Part shown: positions 11,164 to 19,005 of the stretch, in pieces
Numbering within the stretch: position 1 is the stretch's first letter
Layout: each line of letters opens with the position of its first letter
NCBI RefSeq assembly: GCF_016741855.1
Contig: NZ_JAERRH010000003.1
Location: 496,001-560,000, forward strand
From: Streptomyces musisoli
Lineage (GTDB): Bacteria; Actinomycetota; Actinomycetes; Streptomycetales; Streptomycetaceae
Length of the DNA: 64,000 nt
Direction of reading: 5' to 3'
Made by a program: the position numbers and the translations under genes
Notes under the pieces: model-generated
What the model saw: only the letters and a program-made list of their open reading frames with translations
Databases searched by the model: none
Told to the model about the DNA's origin: nothing

Positions 11164-12129
11164 ATGAGTCACAACCAGCCGGGCCCGTACGGCCAGCAGC
11201 CCCAGCAGCCGGGTCCTTACGGCCAGCCGGGGCAGCCGGGTCCGTACGGCCAGCCGGGCCCCTACGGCCAGCAGCCGCAGGCGCCGCAGCCCGGCTATGG
11301 CTACCCTCAGCAGGCTCCCGCCGCCCCGCCGCAGCCGGGCTACGGCTATCCGCAGCAGGGCGCGCCGCAGCAGGGCCCGTACGGCCAGCAGCCGAGCCCG
11401 TACGGCCAGCAGGGGTTCGCCGTTCCGCAGCCGCCGCAGCCGGCCGGGGGGAAGAAGAAGACCGGCCTGATCATCGGCGCGGTCGCCGTGGTCGCCGCGC
11501 TGGCGGTGGGCGCCTACTTCGTGCTCGGCGGCAGCGGCACCGACGTAGCGGACGACGGCCCGCACAAGCTCACGACTCCGGAGACGGTGCTCACGGAGTA
11601 CCAGAAGTCCAGCGACTCGGATTCGTCGGACGACATCAGCGACTCCGACCGTTCGGACTTCGAGAAGTGGGGGGTGAAGAACCCTACAGAGGTTGGCGCC
11701 AAGTACGAGAGCGGTAAGGGCCTCACCATGAAGGGCCTCGGCTTCAGTGGCGTGTACGGGACGATCGACGACCCTGAGGCGGTGGTCGACGCCATGTTCG
11801 CCAAGGCCAAGACGGAGTCCGAGAAGGACCAGGGCGATTCCGACACCAAGGGCAAGCTGGTCGGCAGCCCCGAGATCGTCCACCCCGCGGACTTCAACGG
11901 CATCATGAAGTGCCAGGTGGCCCAGATCGACAGCAGCGCCTCGGCGTCTTCGGAGGCAGGGGTACCCAAGACCCTGAAGCTGCCGATCTGCATCTGGGGC
12001 GACCACAGCACCGTCGCCATCGTCTCTTCGTACAGCGTCGCCTCGATCGCCTCGGGCGAAGGTGGCTCGGTGGACGATGCCGCAGAGATCGCGGCCAAGC
12101 TGCGCAATGAGGTACGAAAGAAGATCTAG
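11164..12129 (+). CDS. Pro/Gln/Gly-rich membrane-anchored protein with extracytoplasmic domain
   Basis: The 321-residue protein has three parts. Residues 1-95 are a low-complexity cytoplasmic region built from GPYGQQP-like repeats. A transmembrane helix follows the stop-transfer-like KKK ([24 protein letters not shown], about 97-120). An acidic extracytoplasmic domain (about 125-321) contains two cysteines (MKCQVAQ and PICIWG) that could form a disulfide. The ATG at 11164 has AGGGGAACCCAGG upstream as ribosome binding site. This architecture is frequent in Streptomyces and its function is unknown. It diverges from valS. Confidence 0.85.
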   Translation: MSHNQPGPYGQQPQQPGPYGQPGQPGPYGQPGPYGQQPQAPQPGYGYPQQAPAAPPQPGYGYPQQGAPQQGPYGQQPSPYGQQGFAVPQPPQPAGGKKKTGLIIGAVAVVAALAVGAYFVLGGSGTDVADDGPHKLTTPETVLTEYQKSSDSDSSDDISDSDRSDFEKWGVKNPTEVGAKYESGKGLTMKGLGFSGVYGTIDDPEAVVDAMFAKAKTESEKDQGDSDTKGKLVGSPEIVHPADFNGIMKCQVAQIDSSASASSEAGVPKTLKLPICIWGDHSTVAIVSSYSVASIASGEGGSVDDAAEIAAKLRNEVRKKI

Positions 12130-12163
12130 CCGGCTTACGAGATCTCCGTCGCTTTCCCTGCGA

Positions 12164-12196
12164 GGGGGTGCCCGACAGCGCATGGCGGGCACCCCC
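12164..12196. terminator. Bidirectional terminator between convergent genes
   Basis: The inverted repeat GGGGGTGCCCG ... CGGGCACCCCC (11 bp stem, 11 nt loop) lies between the ends of the Pro/Gln-rich protein gene and the small secreted protein gene. It can serve both. Confidence 0.75.
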
Positions 12197-12217
12197 ATTG
12201 CATGTCAGCAGTGCCCG

Positions 12218-12502
12218 TCAGGCACGGCTGCAGGCAGGATCTGAGACTGCGTTTTTGATGTTGAGCTGCGCCAGGCCCAGCGTGCAAGCAGGGTTCGGCC
12301 AGGAACCGAAGGGCGTCTTGATTGCCCCGTGGCTACAGGCCTCCTTCACCTTAGGGCCGGCGAAGTAACCATGGCTGGCCACGTAGTTGGTGCAGGCGCC
12401 CTGTGTGGCGCTCGCCGGTGATGCGACCAGGATCGGCAGTGCACCTGCCGCCACCACCACACCGGCTGCGGCCGCCATGCGCTTCGCCCTCTGGAAAGTC
12501 AT
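12218..12502 (-). CDS. Small secreted cysteine-containing protein
   Basis: The 94-residue protein starts at the ATG at 12502, preceded by GGGAGGAAGCCGA, a strong ribosome binding site. The N-terminus is a Sec signal peptide: basic MTFQRAKRM, then a hydrophobic Ala/Val core, then a cleavage site around SPASA-TQ near residue 32. The mature part is about 62 residues with four cysteines (GACTNY, KEACSHG, NPACTLG, DPACSRA), probably two disulfides. I do not recognise the family. The signal peptide and even cysteine number suggest a small extracellular protein. Confidence 0.8.
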   Translation of the reverse strand: MTFQRAKRMAAAAGVVVAAGALPILVASPASATQGACTNYVASHGYFAGPKVKEACSHGAIKTPFGSWPNPACTLGLAQLNIKNAVSDPACSRA

Positions 12503-12635
12503 TCGGCTTCCTCCCGTTTCACACAGCCGGGCGTTCGAACGCATGCCCGACTCGGTCGAATCGATTTGATCATGGAACCGGGGAGGACTCCAGGTATCGC
12601 CGGAACGATGACGCGATCCGACTGCCTCTGGGCCG

Positions 12636-12684
12636 ACACGCCGACGGGCAGGCACCCCACACTGGGTGTCTGCCCGTCGGTGTG
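12636..12684 (-). terminator. Terminator downstream of clpX
   Basis: A long inverted repeat (about 21 bp with two mismatches, around CCGACGGGCAG ... CTGCCCGTCGG) lies 10 bp past the clpX stop on the minus strand. Confidence 0.75.
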
Positions 12685-12693
12685 CCGGGATGT

Positions 12694-13980
12694 TCAGGCC
12701 GTCTTCTGCTCCCCCGAGCCCCGGCCCCGTGCGTCCCGCGGGATGAGGGTGGGGTTGACGTTGGAGAGGACCACGTCGGCGGTGATGACGACGCGGGCGA
12801 CGTCCTTGCGGGACGGGACCTCGTACATCACGCCCTGGAGGACCTCCTCCATGATGGCGCGCAGGCCGCGCGCGCCGGTCTGGCGGAGGATGGCCTGGTC
12901 GGCGATGGCCTCCAGCGCCTCGCGCTCGAAGTCCAGCTCCACGCCGTCGAGTTCGAACAGACGCTGGTACTGCTTGACCAGCGCGTTGCGGGGCTCCACC
13001 AGGATCTTGAGCAGGGCTTCGCGGTCCAGGTTGTGGACCGAGGTGATGACCGGCAGACGGCCGATGAACTCGGGGATCATGCCGAACTTGACCAGGTCCT
13101 CCGGCATGACGTCCTCGAAGACGTCCTTGGACTCCAGCTCGCGCTTGGACAGGATCGTCGCGCCGAAGCCGATGCCCTTGGCGCCGGCCCGGGCCTCGAT
13201 GATCTTTTCCAGGCCCGCGAAGGCGCCGCCCACGATGAACAGGACGTTCGTCGTGTCGATCTGGATGAACTCCTGGTGGGGGTGCTTGCGGCCGCCCTGG
13301 GGCGGGACCGAGGCCGTGGTGCCCTCCAGGATCTTCAGCAGGGCCTGCTGCACGCCCTCGCCGGAGACGTCACGCGTGATCGACGGGTTCTCGCTCTTGC
13401 GGGCGACCTTGTCGATCTCGTCGATGTAGATGATCCCGGTCTCGGCCTTCTTGACGTCGTAGTCCGCCGCCTGGATCAGCTTCAGCAGGATGTTCTCGAC
13501 GTCCTCGCCGACGTATCCCGCCTCGGTCAGCGCCGTCGCGTCGGCGATCGCGAACGGGACGTTCAGCATGCGCGCCAGGGTCTGCGCGAGGAGCGTCTTG
13601 CCCGAGCCCGTGGGGCCGAGCAGCAGGATGTTGGACTTCGCCAGCTCGATCGCGTCGTCCCGGCCGCTCGCGCCGCCGTTCTCACCCGCCTGGACCCGCT
13701 TGTAGTGGTTGTACACCGCGACGGAGAGGGCCTTCTTGGCGGCCTCCTGGCCGACCACGTAGCCCTCGAGGAACTCGTAGATCTCGCGGGGCTTGGGCAG
13801 CTCCTCCCAGCGCACCTCGCTGGTCTCCGCGAGTTCCTCCTCGATGATCTCGTTGCAGAGATCGATGCACTCGTCGCAGATGTACACACCGGGCCCTGCG
13901 ATGAGCTTCTTGACCTGCTTCTGGCTCTTGCCACAGAACGAGCACTTGAGCAGATCGCCGCCGTCACCGATGCGTGCCAC
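12694..13980 (-). CDS. clpX: ATP-dependent Clp protease ATP-binding subunit ClpX
   Basis: The 428-residue AAA+ unfoldase feeds substrates to ClpP. The N-terminal zinc-binding domain has paired cysteines (CSFCGKS near 15-18 and ICDECIDLC near 34-42). Walker A is GPTGSGKT (near 125), Walker [10 protein letters not shown] (near 185), and the C-terminal small AAA subdomain is complete ([11 protein letters not shown]). It lies downstream of clpP1-clpP2 but is separated by a perfect 14 bp hairpin, so it probably has its own promoter in the 170 bp gap. Confidence 0.97.
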   Translation of the reverse strand: MARIGDGGDLLKCSFCGKSQKQVKKLIAGPGVYICDECIDLCNEIIEEELAETSEVRWEELPKPREIYEFLEGYVVGQEAAKKALSVAVYNHYKRVQAGENGGASGRDDAIELAKSNILLLGPTGSGKTLLAQTLARMLNVPFAIADATALTEAGYVGEDVENILLKLIQAADYDVKKAETGIIYIDEIDKVARKSENPSITRDVSGEGVQQALLKILEGTTASVPPQGGRKHPHQEFIQIDTTNVLFIVGGAFAGLEKIIEARAGAKGIGFGATILSKRELESKDVFEDVMPEDLVKFGMIPEFIGRLPVITSVHNLDREALLKILVEPRNALVKQYQRLFELDGVELDFEREALEAIADQAILRQTGARGLRAIMEEVLQGVMYEVPSRKDVARVVITADVVLSNVNPTLIPRDARGRGSGEQKTA

Positions 13981-14081
13981 GGTGTGCTTCCCCTTCGCCT
14001 GGGAGACGCCTGGACGTTACGAGTCCAGCGACTCCTGGTGCTGCCTTATGTCCGACGGTACCTTGCCGGGCCGGGTGTTCG

Positions 14082-14132
14082 GGCCCCCCTTGGCAGGGTT
14101 CACTTTGACGTGCACCGTGCCAAGGGGGGCCG
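14082..14132 (-). terminator. Terminator between clpP2 and clpX
   Basis: A perfect 14 bp inverted repeat (GGCCCCCCTTGGCA ... TGCCAAGGGGGGCC) with a ~23 nt loop ends the clpP1-clpP2 transcript about 18 bp after the clpP2 stop. Confidence 0.75.
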
Positions 14133-14150
14133 GAAGTGCTTGGTTCCGCG

Positions 14151-14816
14151 TCAGCGGACCGAGCTGTTGTTCAGCTTGCGGGTGGAGATGATCTGGTCGA
14201 CGAGGCCGTACTCCAGCGCCTCCTCGGCCGTGAGGATCTTGTCGCGCTCGATGTCCTCGCGGATCTTCTCGATCGGCTGGTTCGAGTGCTTGGCCAGCAT
14301 GTCCTCCAGCTGCTCACGCATCCGGGTGAACTCCTTGGCGATGATCTCCAGGTCGGAGAGCTGACCGCGGCCGGTGGAGCCCGCCGGCTGGTGGATCAGG
14401 ACGCGCGAGTTCGGCAGCGCCATGCGCTTGCCCGGCGTACCGGCGGCCAGCAGGATGGCCGCGGCGGAGGCCGCCTGGCCCATGCAGACCGTCTGGATGT
14501 CGGGCTTCACGAACTGCATCGTGTCGTAGATCGCCGTCAAGGCGGTCATGTCGCCACCGGGGCTGTTGATGTAGATCGAGATGTCGCGGTCCGGGTCCAT
14601 CGACTCCAGGCACAGCAGCTGCGCCATGACGTCGTTGGCGGAGGCGTCGTCGATCTGGACGCCCAGGAAGATCACGCGCTCCTCGAAGAGCTTCGCGTAC
14701 GGGTCGTACTCGCGGATGCCCTGGGAGGTGCGCTCGACGAAGCGCGGGATGACGTAGCGGCTGTCGGGGCGGGGCCCTTCGTACATGCCGCTGGCAGCGC
14801 CGGGGAAGTTGCTCAT
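14151..14816 (-). CDS. clpP2: ATP-dependent Clp protease proteolytic subunit ClpP2
   Basis: This 221-residue serine protease subunit has the catalytic triad visible: Ser in [10 protein letters not shown], His in VLIHQPAG and Asp in EDIERDKIL. The N-terminus [21 protein letters not shown] carries the longer propeptide typical of actinobacterial ClpP2. It forms mixed tetradecamers with ClpP1 and ClpX or ClpC. It follows clpP1 by 69 bp in the same operon. Confidence 0.95.
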   Translation of the reverse strand: MSNFPGAASGMYEGPRPDSRYVIPRFVERTSQGIREYDPYAKLFEERVIFLGVQIDDASANDVMAQLLCLESMDPDRDISIYINSPGGDMTALTAIYDTMQFVKPDIQTVCMGQAASAAAILLAAGTPGKRMALPNSRVLIHQPAGSTGRGQLSDLEIIAKEFTRMREQLEDMLAKHSNQPIEKIREDIERDKILTAEEALEYGLVDQIISTRKLNNSSVR

Positions 14817-14885
14817 GGGGTGTTCACCGTCCTGGTGGCGTTCTGGAAGCTTGGGTCTCGGCGGTGCGTGGCGCGGCCTGGCCGG

Positions 14886-15545
14886 TCAGGCACCGGTGCC
14901 GCCGCCTCCCGGAACACCCGAGGCGTGCGTGATGATCTCGTCAATGAGACCGTACTCCTTGGCCTCTTCCGGGGTGAACCAGCGGTCGCGGTCGCCGTCG
15001 CGGATGATCGCCTCGACGGTCTGGCCGGAGTGCTGCGCGGTCAGCTCGGACATGCGCTTCTTGGTGCGCAGCAGGTACTCGGCCTGGATCTTGATGTCCG
15101 AGACCGTACCGCCGAGGCCCGCGGAGCCCTGGTGCATCATGATGTCGGCGTGCGGCAGGGCGAACCGCTTGCCGGCCGTGCCGCCGGTGAGCAGGAACTG
15201 GCCCATGGAGGCGGCCATGCCCATGGCGATGGTGACCACGTCGTTCGGGATGTACTGCATGGTGTCGTAGATCGCCATGCCGGCCGTGACCGAGCCACCG
15301 GGGCTGTTGATGTAGAGGTAGATGTCCTTGTCCGGATCGGCGGCAAGGAGCAGCAGCTGTGCGGTGATCTTGTTGGCGATGTCGTCGTCAACCTGCTGGC
15401 CGAGGAAGATGATCCGCTCGCCGAGCAGCCGGTTGTAGACCTGGTCGCCGAGGCCACCACCGATGGAAGGCTCGCCGGCGGCTGAAGGCATCAGATTCGT
15501 CACGTATCCACCTGCTCGTCTTACGACGGCGCCGGGCCGTCTCAC
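14886..15545 (-). CDS. clpP1: ATP-dependent Clp protease proteolytic subunit ClpP1
   Basis: The 219-residue ClpP has Ser in [10 protein letters not shown], His in IMMHQGSAG and Asp in RDGDRDRWF. The start is uncertain. GTG at 15545 gives [20 protein letters not shown], but GTG at 15503 ([14 protein letters not shown]) also has an AGGTGG-like site, and the conserved fold begins only around [14 protein letters not shown]. Upstream lies a ClgR-like operator; the clpP1P2 operon is a known ClgR target in Streptomyces. Confidence 0.95.
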   Translation of the reverse strand: MRRPGAVVRRAGGYVTNLMPSAAGEPSIGGGLGDQVYNRLLGERIIFLGQQVDDDIANKITAQLLLLAADPDKDIYLYINSPGGSVTAGMAIYDTMQYIPNDVVTIAMGMAASMGQFLLTGGTAGKRFALPHADIMMHQGSAGLGGTVSDIKIQAEYLLRTKKRMSELTAQHSGQTVEAIIRDGDRDRWFTPEEAKEYGLIDEIITHASGVPGGGGTGA

Positions 15546-15648
15546 GTCGTCCTGCCGGAGGCTGGCGGGGGGTGTCAGGAGACTCCCCTGCCCCCGTATT
15601 CATGGACCCTAACGCTCAGGCTCCGTCGGGGAATCCCGGAGATGGGAG

Positions 15649-15666
15649 TGTTCGCCGGGGGCGTAG
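15649..15666. promoter_or_regulatory. Candidate ClgR operator upstream of clpP1
   Basis: TGTTCGCCGGGGGCGTAG contains the CGC-N5-GCG core and flanks of the actinobacterial ClgR consensus as I recall it (WNNWCGCYNANRGCGWWS), with one mismatch (G for A in the spacer). It is 104 bp before the clpP1 start at 15545. ClgR activates clp genes during proteotoxic stress. Confidence 0.6.
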
Positions 15667-15847
15667 CGCTCCGCGGGGGACCGGATGCGGTTCGTGGGGG
15701 CCGGCGCACACCGTCGCCGGGCCGCGGCCGCGTGTCCGCGGCCCGCGCCCGGGCGGCGGATCCGCACGCCGTCACGGCCCCGCACCCCCTGCGAGGCCGG
15801 GCCGCCCGCCCCCGTACGACGCGGGCCGGGGGTAGGCCCCGGGACCT

Positions 15848-16000
15848 GGTGCGACGACAGGCCCGGGGAAGCCCCGGTGCCCGGTGCGACGACAGGCCCG
15901 GGGAAGCCCCGGTGCCCGGTGCGACGACGGGCCCGGGGAAATTCCAGGACCCCGGTACGACGAACGGGCCCCGGGGAAAGCCCCAGGGCCCGTCGTACGC
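15848..16000. repeat. 35-bp tandem repeat array between tig and clpP1
   Basis: Two near-perfect 35 bp units start at 15848 and 15883 (GGTGCGACGACAGGCCCGGGG and following). Two degenerate units continue to about 16000. Each unit contains a small palindrome around CCCGGGG-A-GCCCCGG, so the array is a chain of GC hairpins. The unit next to tig is the strongest hairpin and looks like the tig terminator, which suggests that the array grew by duplication of a terminator. The remaining 15546-15847 carries the clpP1 upstream region and no gene. Confidence 0.7.
15955..15999 (-). terminator. Terminator downstream of tig
   Basis: The inverted repeat GTACGACG-ACGGGCCC-GGGG, AAAG loop, CCCC-GGGCCCGTCGTAC has a ~20 bp stem with one mismatch and one bulge. 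It begins about 27 bp after the tig stop. Confidence 0.75.
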
Positions 16001-16025
16001 GCTTCAGAGGCGCCGTGGGCTCGGC

Positions 16026-17393
16026 TCAGCCCTCGGTGGTCTCCTCGGAGGTCTCCGACGCCTCGGCGGCCTCGGTCTCCTCCTCGTCGTCCAGGTTGAC
16101 GACCTCGCCGTTGGTGTCCTTCACCGTGGCGGCCTCGACCACGACGGCCAGGGCCTTGCCGCGGGCGACCTCGCCGACCAGGAGCGGAACCTGGCCGCCC
16201 TCGACGACGGCCTGGGCGAACTGGTCGGGGGACATGCCGGAGGAGGCCGCACGCCGCATGAGGTGCTCGGTGAGCTCCTCCTGGTTGACGTTCAGCTGCT
16301 CCTTCTTGACCAGCTCGTCCAGGACGAACTGGGTCTTGATGCCCTTGACCGCGGCCTCGCGGGTCTCGGTCTCGAACTCCTCGGCGCTCTTGCCCTGGAT
16401 CTCCAGGTACTTGTCGAGGGTGAGGCCCATCTGGCCGAGCTGGTGGTGCTCCAGGTTGTGCTTGCGGGTGTTCACCTCGTCCTCGAGGAGCTTCTCGGGG
16501 ACGGGGACCTCCACCAGGTCCAGCAGCTTCTCCAGCACGCGCTCCTGGGCCTGCGTGGCCTGGTCGAACTGCTTCATGTTGGTGAGGCGCTTGCGGCTGT
16601 CCGCCTTCAGCTCCTCCAGCGTGTCGAACTCCGAGGCGAGCTGCGCGAAGTCATCGTCCAGCTCGGGCAGTTCGCGGGCGGCGACCTGGGTGACCTTGAC
16701 GGTGACCTCGGCCTCCTTGCCCGCGGCGGAGCCGCCCTTCAGCTCGGAGGTGAAGGTCGCCTCCTCGCCGGCGGACTTGCCCTTGACGGCGTCGTCGATA
16801 CCGTCCAGCAGCTCGCCGGAGCCGATGGTGTAGGAGACGCCGTTGGCGATGCCGTCCTCCAGGACCTCGCCGTCGACCTTGGCCTCCAGGTCGATGGTGA
16901 CGACGTCACCGTCCTCGGCGGCGCGCTCGACCGGGGAGGTGGAGGCGAAGCGCTCACGGAGCTGCTCGACCGACTTCTCGATGTCCTCGTCGGTGACCTC
17001 GATGGCGTCGACCTCGACCTCGATGCCGGAGTAGTCCGGGATCTCGAGGGCCGGGCGGACGTCGACCTCGGCGGTGAAGTTCAGCGTCTCGCCGTCCTTC
17101 AGCTCGGTGATGTCGACCTCGGGCTGGCCCAGGACGGAGAGCTCGGCCTCGTTGACCGCCTCGGTGTAGAACTTGGGCAGCGCGTCGTTGACGGCCTCCT
17201 CCAGCACCGCACCACGGCCGAACCGCTGGTCGATCACGCGGGCCGGGATCTTGCCCTTACGGAAGCCCTTCACCGTGACCTGCTGGTTGATCTTCTTGTA
17301 CGCCGCGTCGAGGCTGTCCTTGAGCTCCTCGAAGGGCACCTCGACAGTGAGCCGAACCCGGGTCGGGTTCAGGGTCTCCACGGCGCTCTTCAC
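16026..17393 (-). CDS. tig: Trigger factor, ribosome-associated peptidyl-prolyl isomerase/chaperone
   Basis: The ~455-residue chaperone binds nascent chains at the ribosome exit. The N-terminal ribosome-binding domain has the signature [17 protein letters not shown] (near residues 44-60), followed by a PPIase FKBP domain (about 155-245) and the helical C-terminal arms. The C-terminus is an acidic tail ([17 protein letters not shown]). The GTG at 17393 ([15 protein letters not shown]) has AGGAGACCGAACC upstream and is the correct start. The open frame upstream to 17516 is not coding. It lies directly upstream of clpP1P2 and clpX, a conserved proteostasis neighbourhood. Confidence 0.96.
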   Translation of the reverse strand: MKSAVETLNPTRVRLTVEVPFEELKDSLDAAYKKINQQVTVKGFRKGKIPARVIDQRFGRGAVLEEAVNDALPKFYTEAVNEAELSVLGQPEVDITELKDGETLNFTAEVDVRPALEIPDYSGIEVEVDAIEVTDEDIEKSVEQLRERFASTSPVERAAEDGDVVTIDLEAKVDGEVLEDGIANGVSYTIGSGELLDGIDDAVKGKSAGEEATFTSELKGGSAAGKEAEVTVKVTQVAARELPELDDDFAQLASEFDTLEELKADSRKRLTNMKQFDQATQAQERVLEKLLDLVEVPVPEKLLEDEVNTRKHNLEHHQLGQMGLTLDKYLEIQGKSAEEFETETREAAVKGIKTQFVLDELVKKEQLNVNQEELTEHLMRRAASSGMSPDQFAQAVVEGGQVPLLVGEVARGKALAVVVEAATVKDTNGEVVNLDDEEETEAAEASETSEETTEG

Positions 17394-17572
17394 GGTTCGG
17401 TCTCCTTGTGGCTGACTTCTTGGGTTCTGCCGGAGCCAGACTGGTCCGGCGGATTTCGCCGCCCGGAGGAGTTCGTAGGCCGAGTGGGCCGGGACACACG
17501 GGCGCGCAGCTTGCATAGTAACCGCAGCCGGTCAGCGCCCCAAAAGGCGATCATCACGACGTCATGTGCCGG

Positions 17573-17649
17573 TGGTCGGGGTGGCGGGATTTGAACCCAC
17601 GGCCTTCCGCTCCCAAAGCGGACGCGCTACCAAGCTGCGCCACACCCCG
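17573..17649 (-). tRNA. tRNA-Pro (anticodon TGG)
   Basis: Read on the minus strand: acceptor CGGGGTG paired with CACCCCG, D-arm GCGCAGCTTGGTAGCGC, anticodon loop TTTGGGA with anticodon TGG, T-arm GTGGGTTCAAATCCCGC. The CCA end is encoded. It decodes CCA/CCN proline codons. Confidence 0.96.
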
Positions 17650-17740
17650 TCTGGTGCGACACGTAGGGTACATGCCCGGGCGGTTTCCGTCGGTCGCATT
17701 CTCCGGGGTGGCACGGGCGGATCGCCGCGTGCGCAACTCG

Positions 17741-17771
17741 TTGGCCTCGGCGGCGGGCGACCCGCTACGAT
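17741..17771 (+). promoter_or_regulatory. Candidate promoter of tRNA-Gly
   Basis: TTGGCC and TACGAT are separated by 19 bp and lie about 40 bp before the mature tRNA-Gly 5' end. The -10 fits the Streptomyces TANNNT consensus. The spacing is slightly long. Confidence 0.45.
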
Positions 17772-17810
17772 GCCTTCAGTGCCGCGGTCACCGACCTGCG
17801 GCGCAGCGTT

Positions 17811-17881
17811 GCGGGCGTAGCTCAATGGTAGAGCCCTAGTCTTCCAAACTAGCTACGCGGGTTCGATTCCCGTCGCCCGCT
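17811..17881 (+). tRNA. tRNA-Gly (anticodon TCC)
   Basis: Acceptor GCGGGCG pairs with CGCCCGC. The D-arm is GCTCAATGGTAGAGC, the anticodon loop CTTCCAA with anticodon TCC, and the T-arm CGGGTTCGATTCCCG. CCA is not encoded. It is divergent from tRNA-Pro and followed by a strong hairpin. Confidence 0.96.
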
Positions 17882-17888
17882 CTGGATG

Positions 17889-17934
17889 CCGAAGGCCCAG
17901 GTGAGAGGTTGTTCTCCTCCGCCTGGGCCTTCGG
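17889..17934. terminator. Terminator of tRNA-Gly / SHOCT gene
   Basis: A perfect 13 bp inverted repeat (CCGAAGGCCCAGG ... CCTGGGCCTTCGG) lies between the tRNA-Gly 3' end and the stop of the convergent SHOCT-domain gene. Confidence 0.8.
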
Positions 17935-17940
17935 TCGTGC

Positions 17941-18255
17941 TCAGGCCAGCAGAACGCGCTTCTGCTGTTCGAACTCCTCGTCCGTCAGGACGCCCTGCGC
18001 CTTCAGATCACCCAGTTGCTTGAGCTGATCGATCTTGCGGGTCATGTCGTCGGCGGTGTCGGCCGGCGGTGCGGCGGGAGCGGGCGGCTGCGGTGCGTAC
18101 TGCTGCGGCTCGGGCGGCGGTGCGTACTGCTGCTGCTGCTCGTAGTCCTGCTGCGCCCAGCGGCCGGCCTGCCGGCGTGAGACGCGGTTGGAGACGGCGG
18201 TGGCGGTTCCGGCGACGACGGCTGTGCGTGCGACACCTCTCAGCAGTCCGGGCAT
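17941..18255 (-). CDS. SHOCT domain-containing protein
   Basis: The 104-residue protein starts MPGLLRGVARTAVVAGTATA, a short hydrophobic stretch that may associate with the membrane, followed by a basic region and a Q/P/A-rich linker (about 40-70). The C-terminal SHOCT motif (IDQLKQLGDLKAQGVLTDEE then FEQQKRVLL) is clear. SHOCT is a short domain of unknown role often found at C-termini of membrane-associated proteins. It lies 41 bp after the DUF6325-like gene, probably in the same transcript. Confidence 0.85.
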   Translation of the reverse strand: MPGLLRGVARTAVVAGTATAVSNRVSRRQAGRWAQQDYEQQQQYAPPPEPQQYAPQPPAPAAPPADTADDMTRKIDQLKQLGDLKAQGVLTDEEFEQQKRVLLA

Positions 18256-18296
18256 GTTCGGTCATCTCCCACGGGTGGGCCGGTTCGGTTCCAGGT

Positions 18297-18755
18297 TCAG
18301 GCGGCCGCGGAGCCGCCGGGCGGCACCGTCTCGTCCGTGGCCTCCAGTGCCGCCAGCAGGTCCTGCACCGGGACCCGGCCGCTTGCGACGAGCTGGGCTC
18401 CGCTGCGCCGGAGCGCTCTGGCCAGGGGGGCGGCCCACAGGTTCTCGTACACCAGCACGGCGGCCGCGTTCCCGGGCTCCAGCGCGTTGGCCGCCTCCTC
18501 CAGGTCGCCCTGGTCCAGCACGCCGGACGAGGCTCCTTCGAAGACCGACAGATCGACCTCGTCGCCCAGGTCCCGAAGCTCCAGACCGGAGACCGAGCCG
18601 TCGGTCTCCTTGCGGACGAAGGCGAGGTCGATGATCCGGATGACGGCGCGGTCGGCGAGGTCGACCAGCAGCGGGAAAGCCTCGCCCGTCATACGGTTGC
18701 CGGGGAATTCGATGACCAGGTAGTCGACGGGCCCCATTTCTTCGACGGTCTCCAT
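18297..18755 (-). CDS. DUF6325 family protein
   Basis: The 152-residue soluble acidic protein starts METVEEMGPVDYLVIEFPGN at the ATG at 18755, which has GTGAGGAGAAGGCC upstream. The N-terminal half resembles DUF1269/DUF6325 proteins (VIEFPGN, LVDLADRAVIRIIDLAFVRK). These are often paired with SHOCT proteins in actinobacteria, as here. No catalytic motif is visible. The function is unknown. The frame remains open upstream to 18965 but there is no better start. Confidence 0.75.
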   Translation of the reverse strand: METVEEMGPVDYLVIEFPGNRMTGEAFPLLVDLADRAVIRIIDLAFVRKETDGSVSGLELRDLGDEVDLSVFEGASSGVLDQGDLEEAANALEPGNAAAVLVYENLWAAPLARALRRSGAQLVASGRVPVQDLLAALEATDETVPPGGSAAA

Positions 18756-19005
18756 GGCCTTCTCCTCACGGGACGGATGGGGGCCGGCACCGTTCTCCCC
18801 CCGCCCGGCCGCCTCCTCGGCAGCGCTCCACGAGGCGGGCGGTCGGCGGCGCCGGTCGCCTCTCAAGTGCAGCACGCGGGGTGGGGGCCCGCACGTTCGC
18901 GCGACGGGCCGGCCCTCGTCCCGCACCGCGCGACCGGCGCCGTGTCCGCTCCCTGCGCCCCGCACCGCGCGTGCACCGCGGCGGGCCGCCGACGGGGCAC
19001 CGGGG

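Noticed and set aside
8374-12198. valS frame extended by ~390 codons upstream
   Set aside because: The extension is antisense to the 11164-12129 gene and has no synthetase similarity. The GTG at 11025 fits the family N-terminus.
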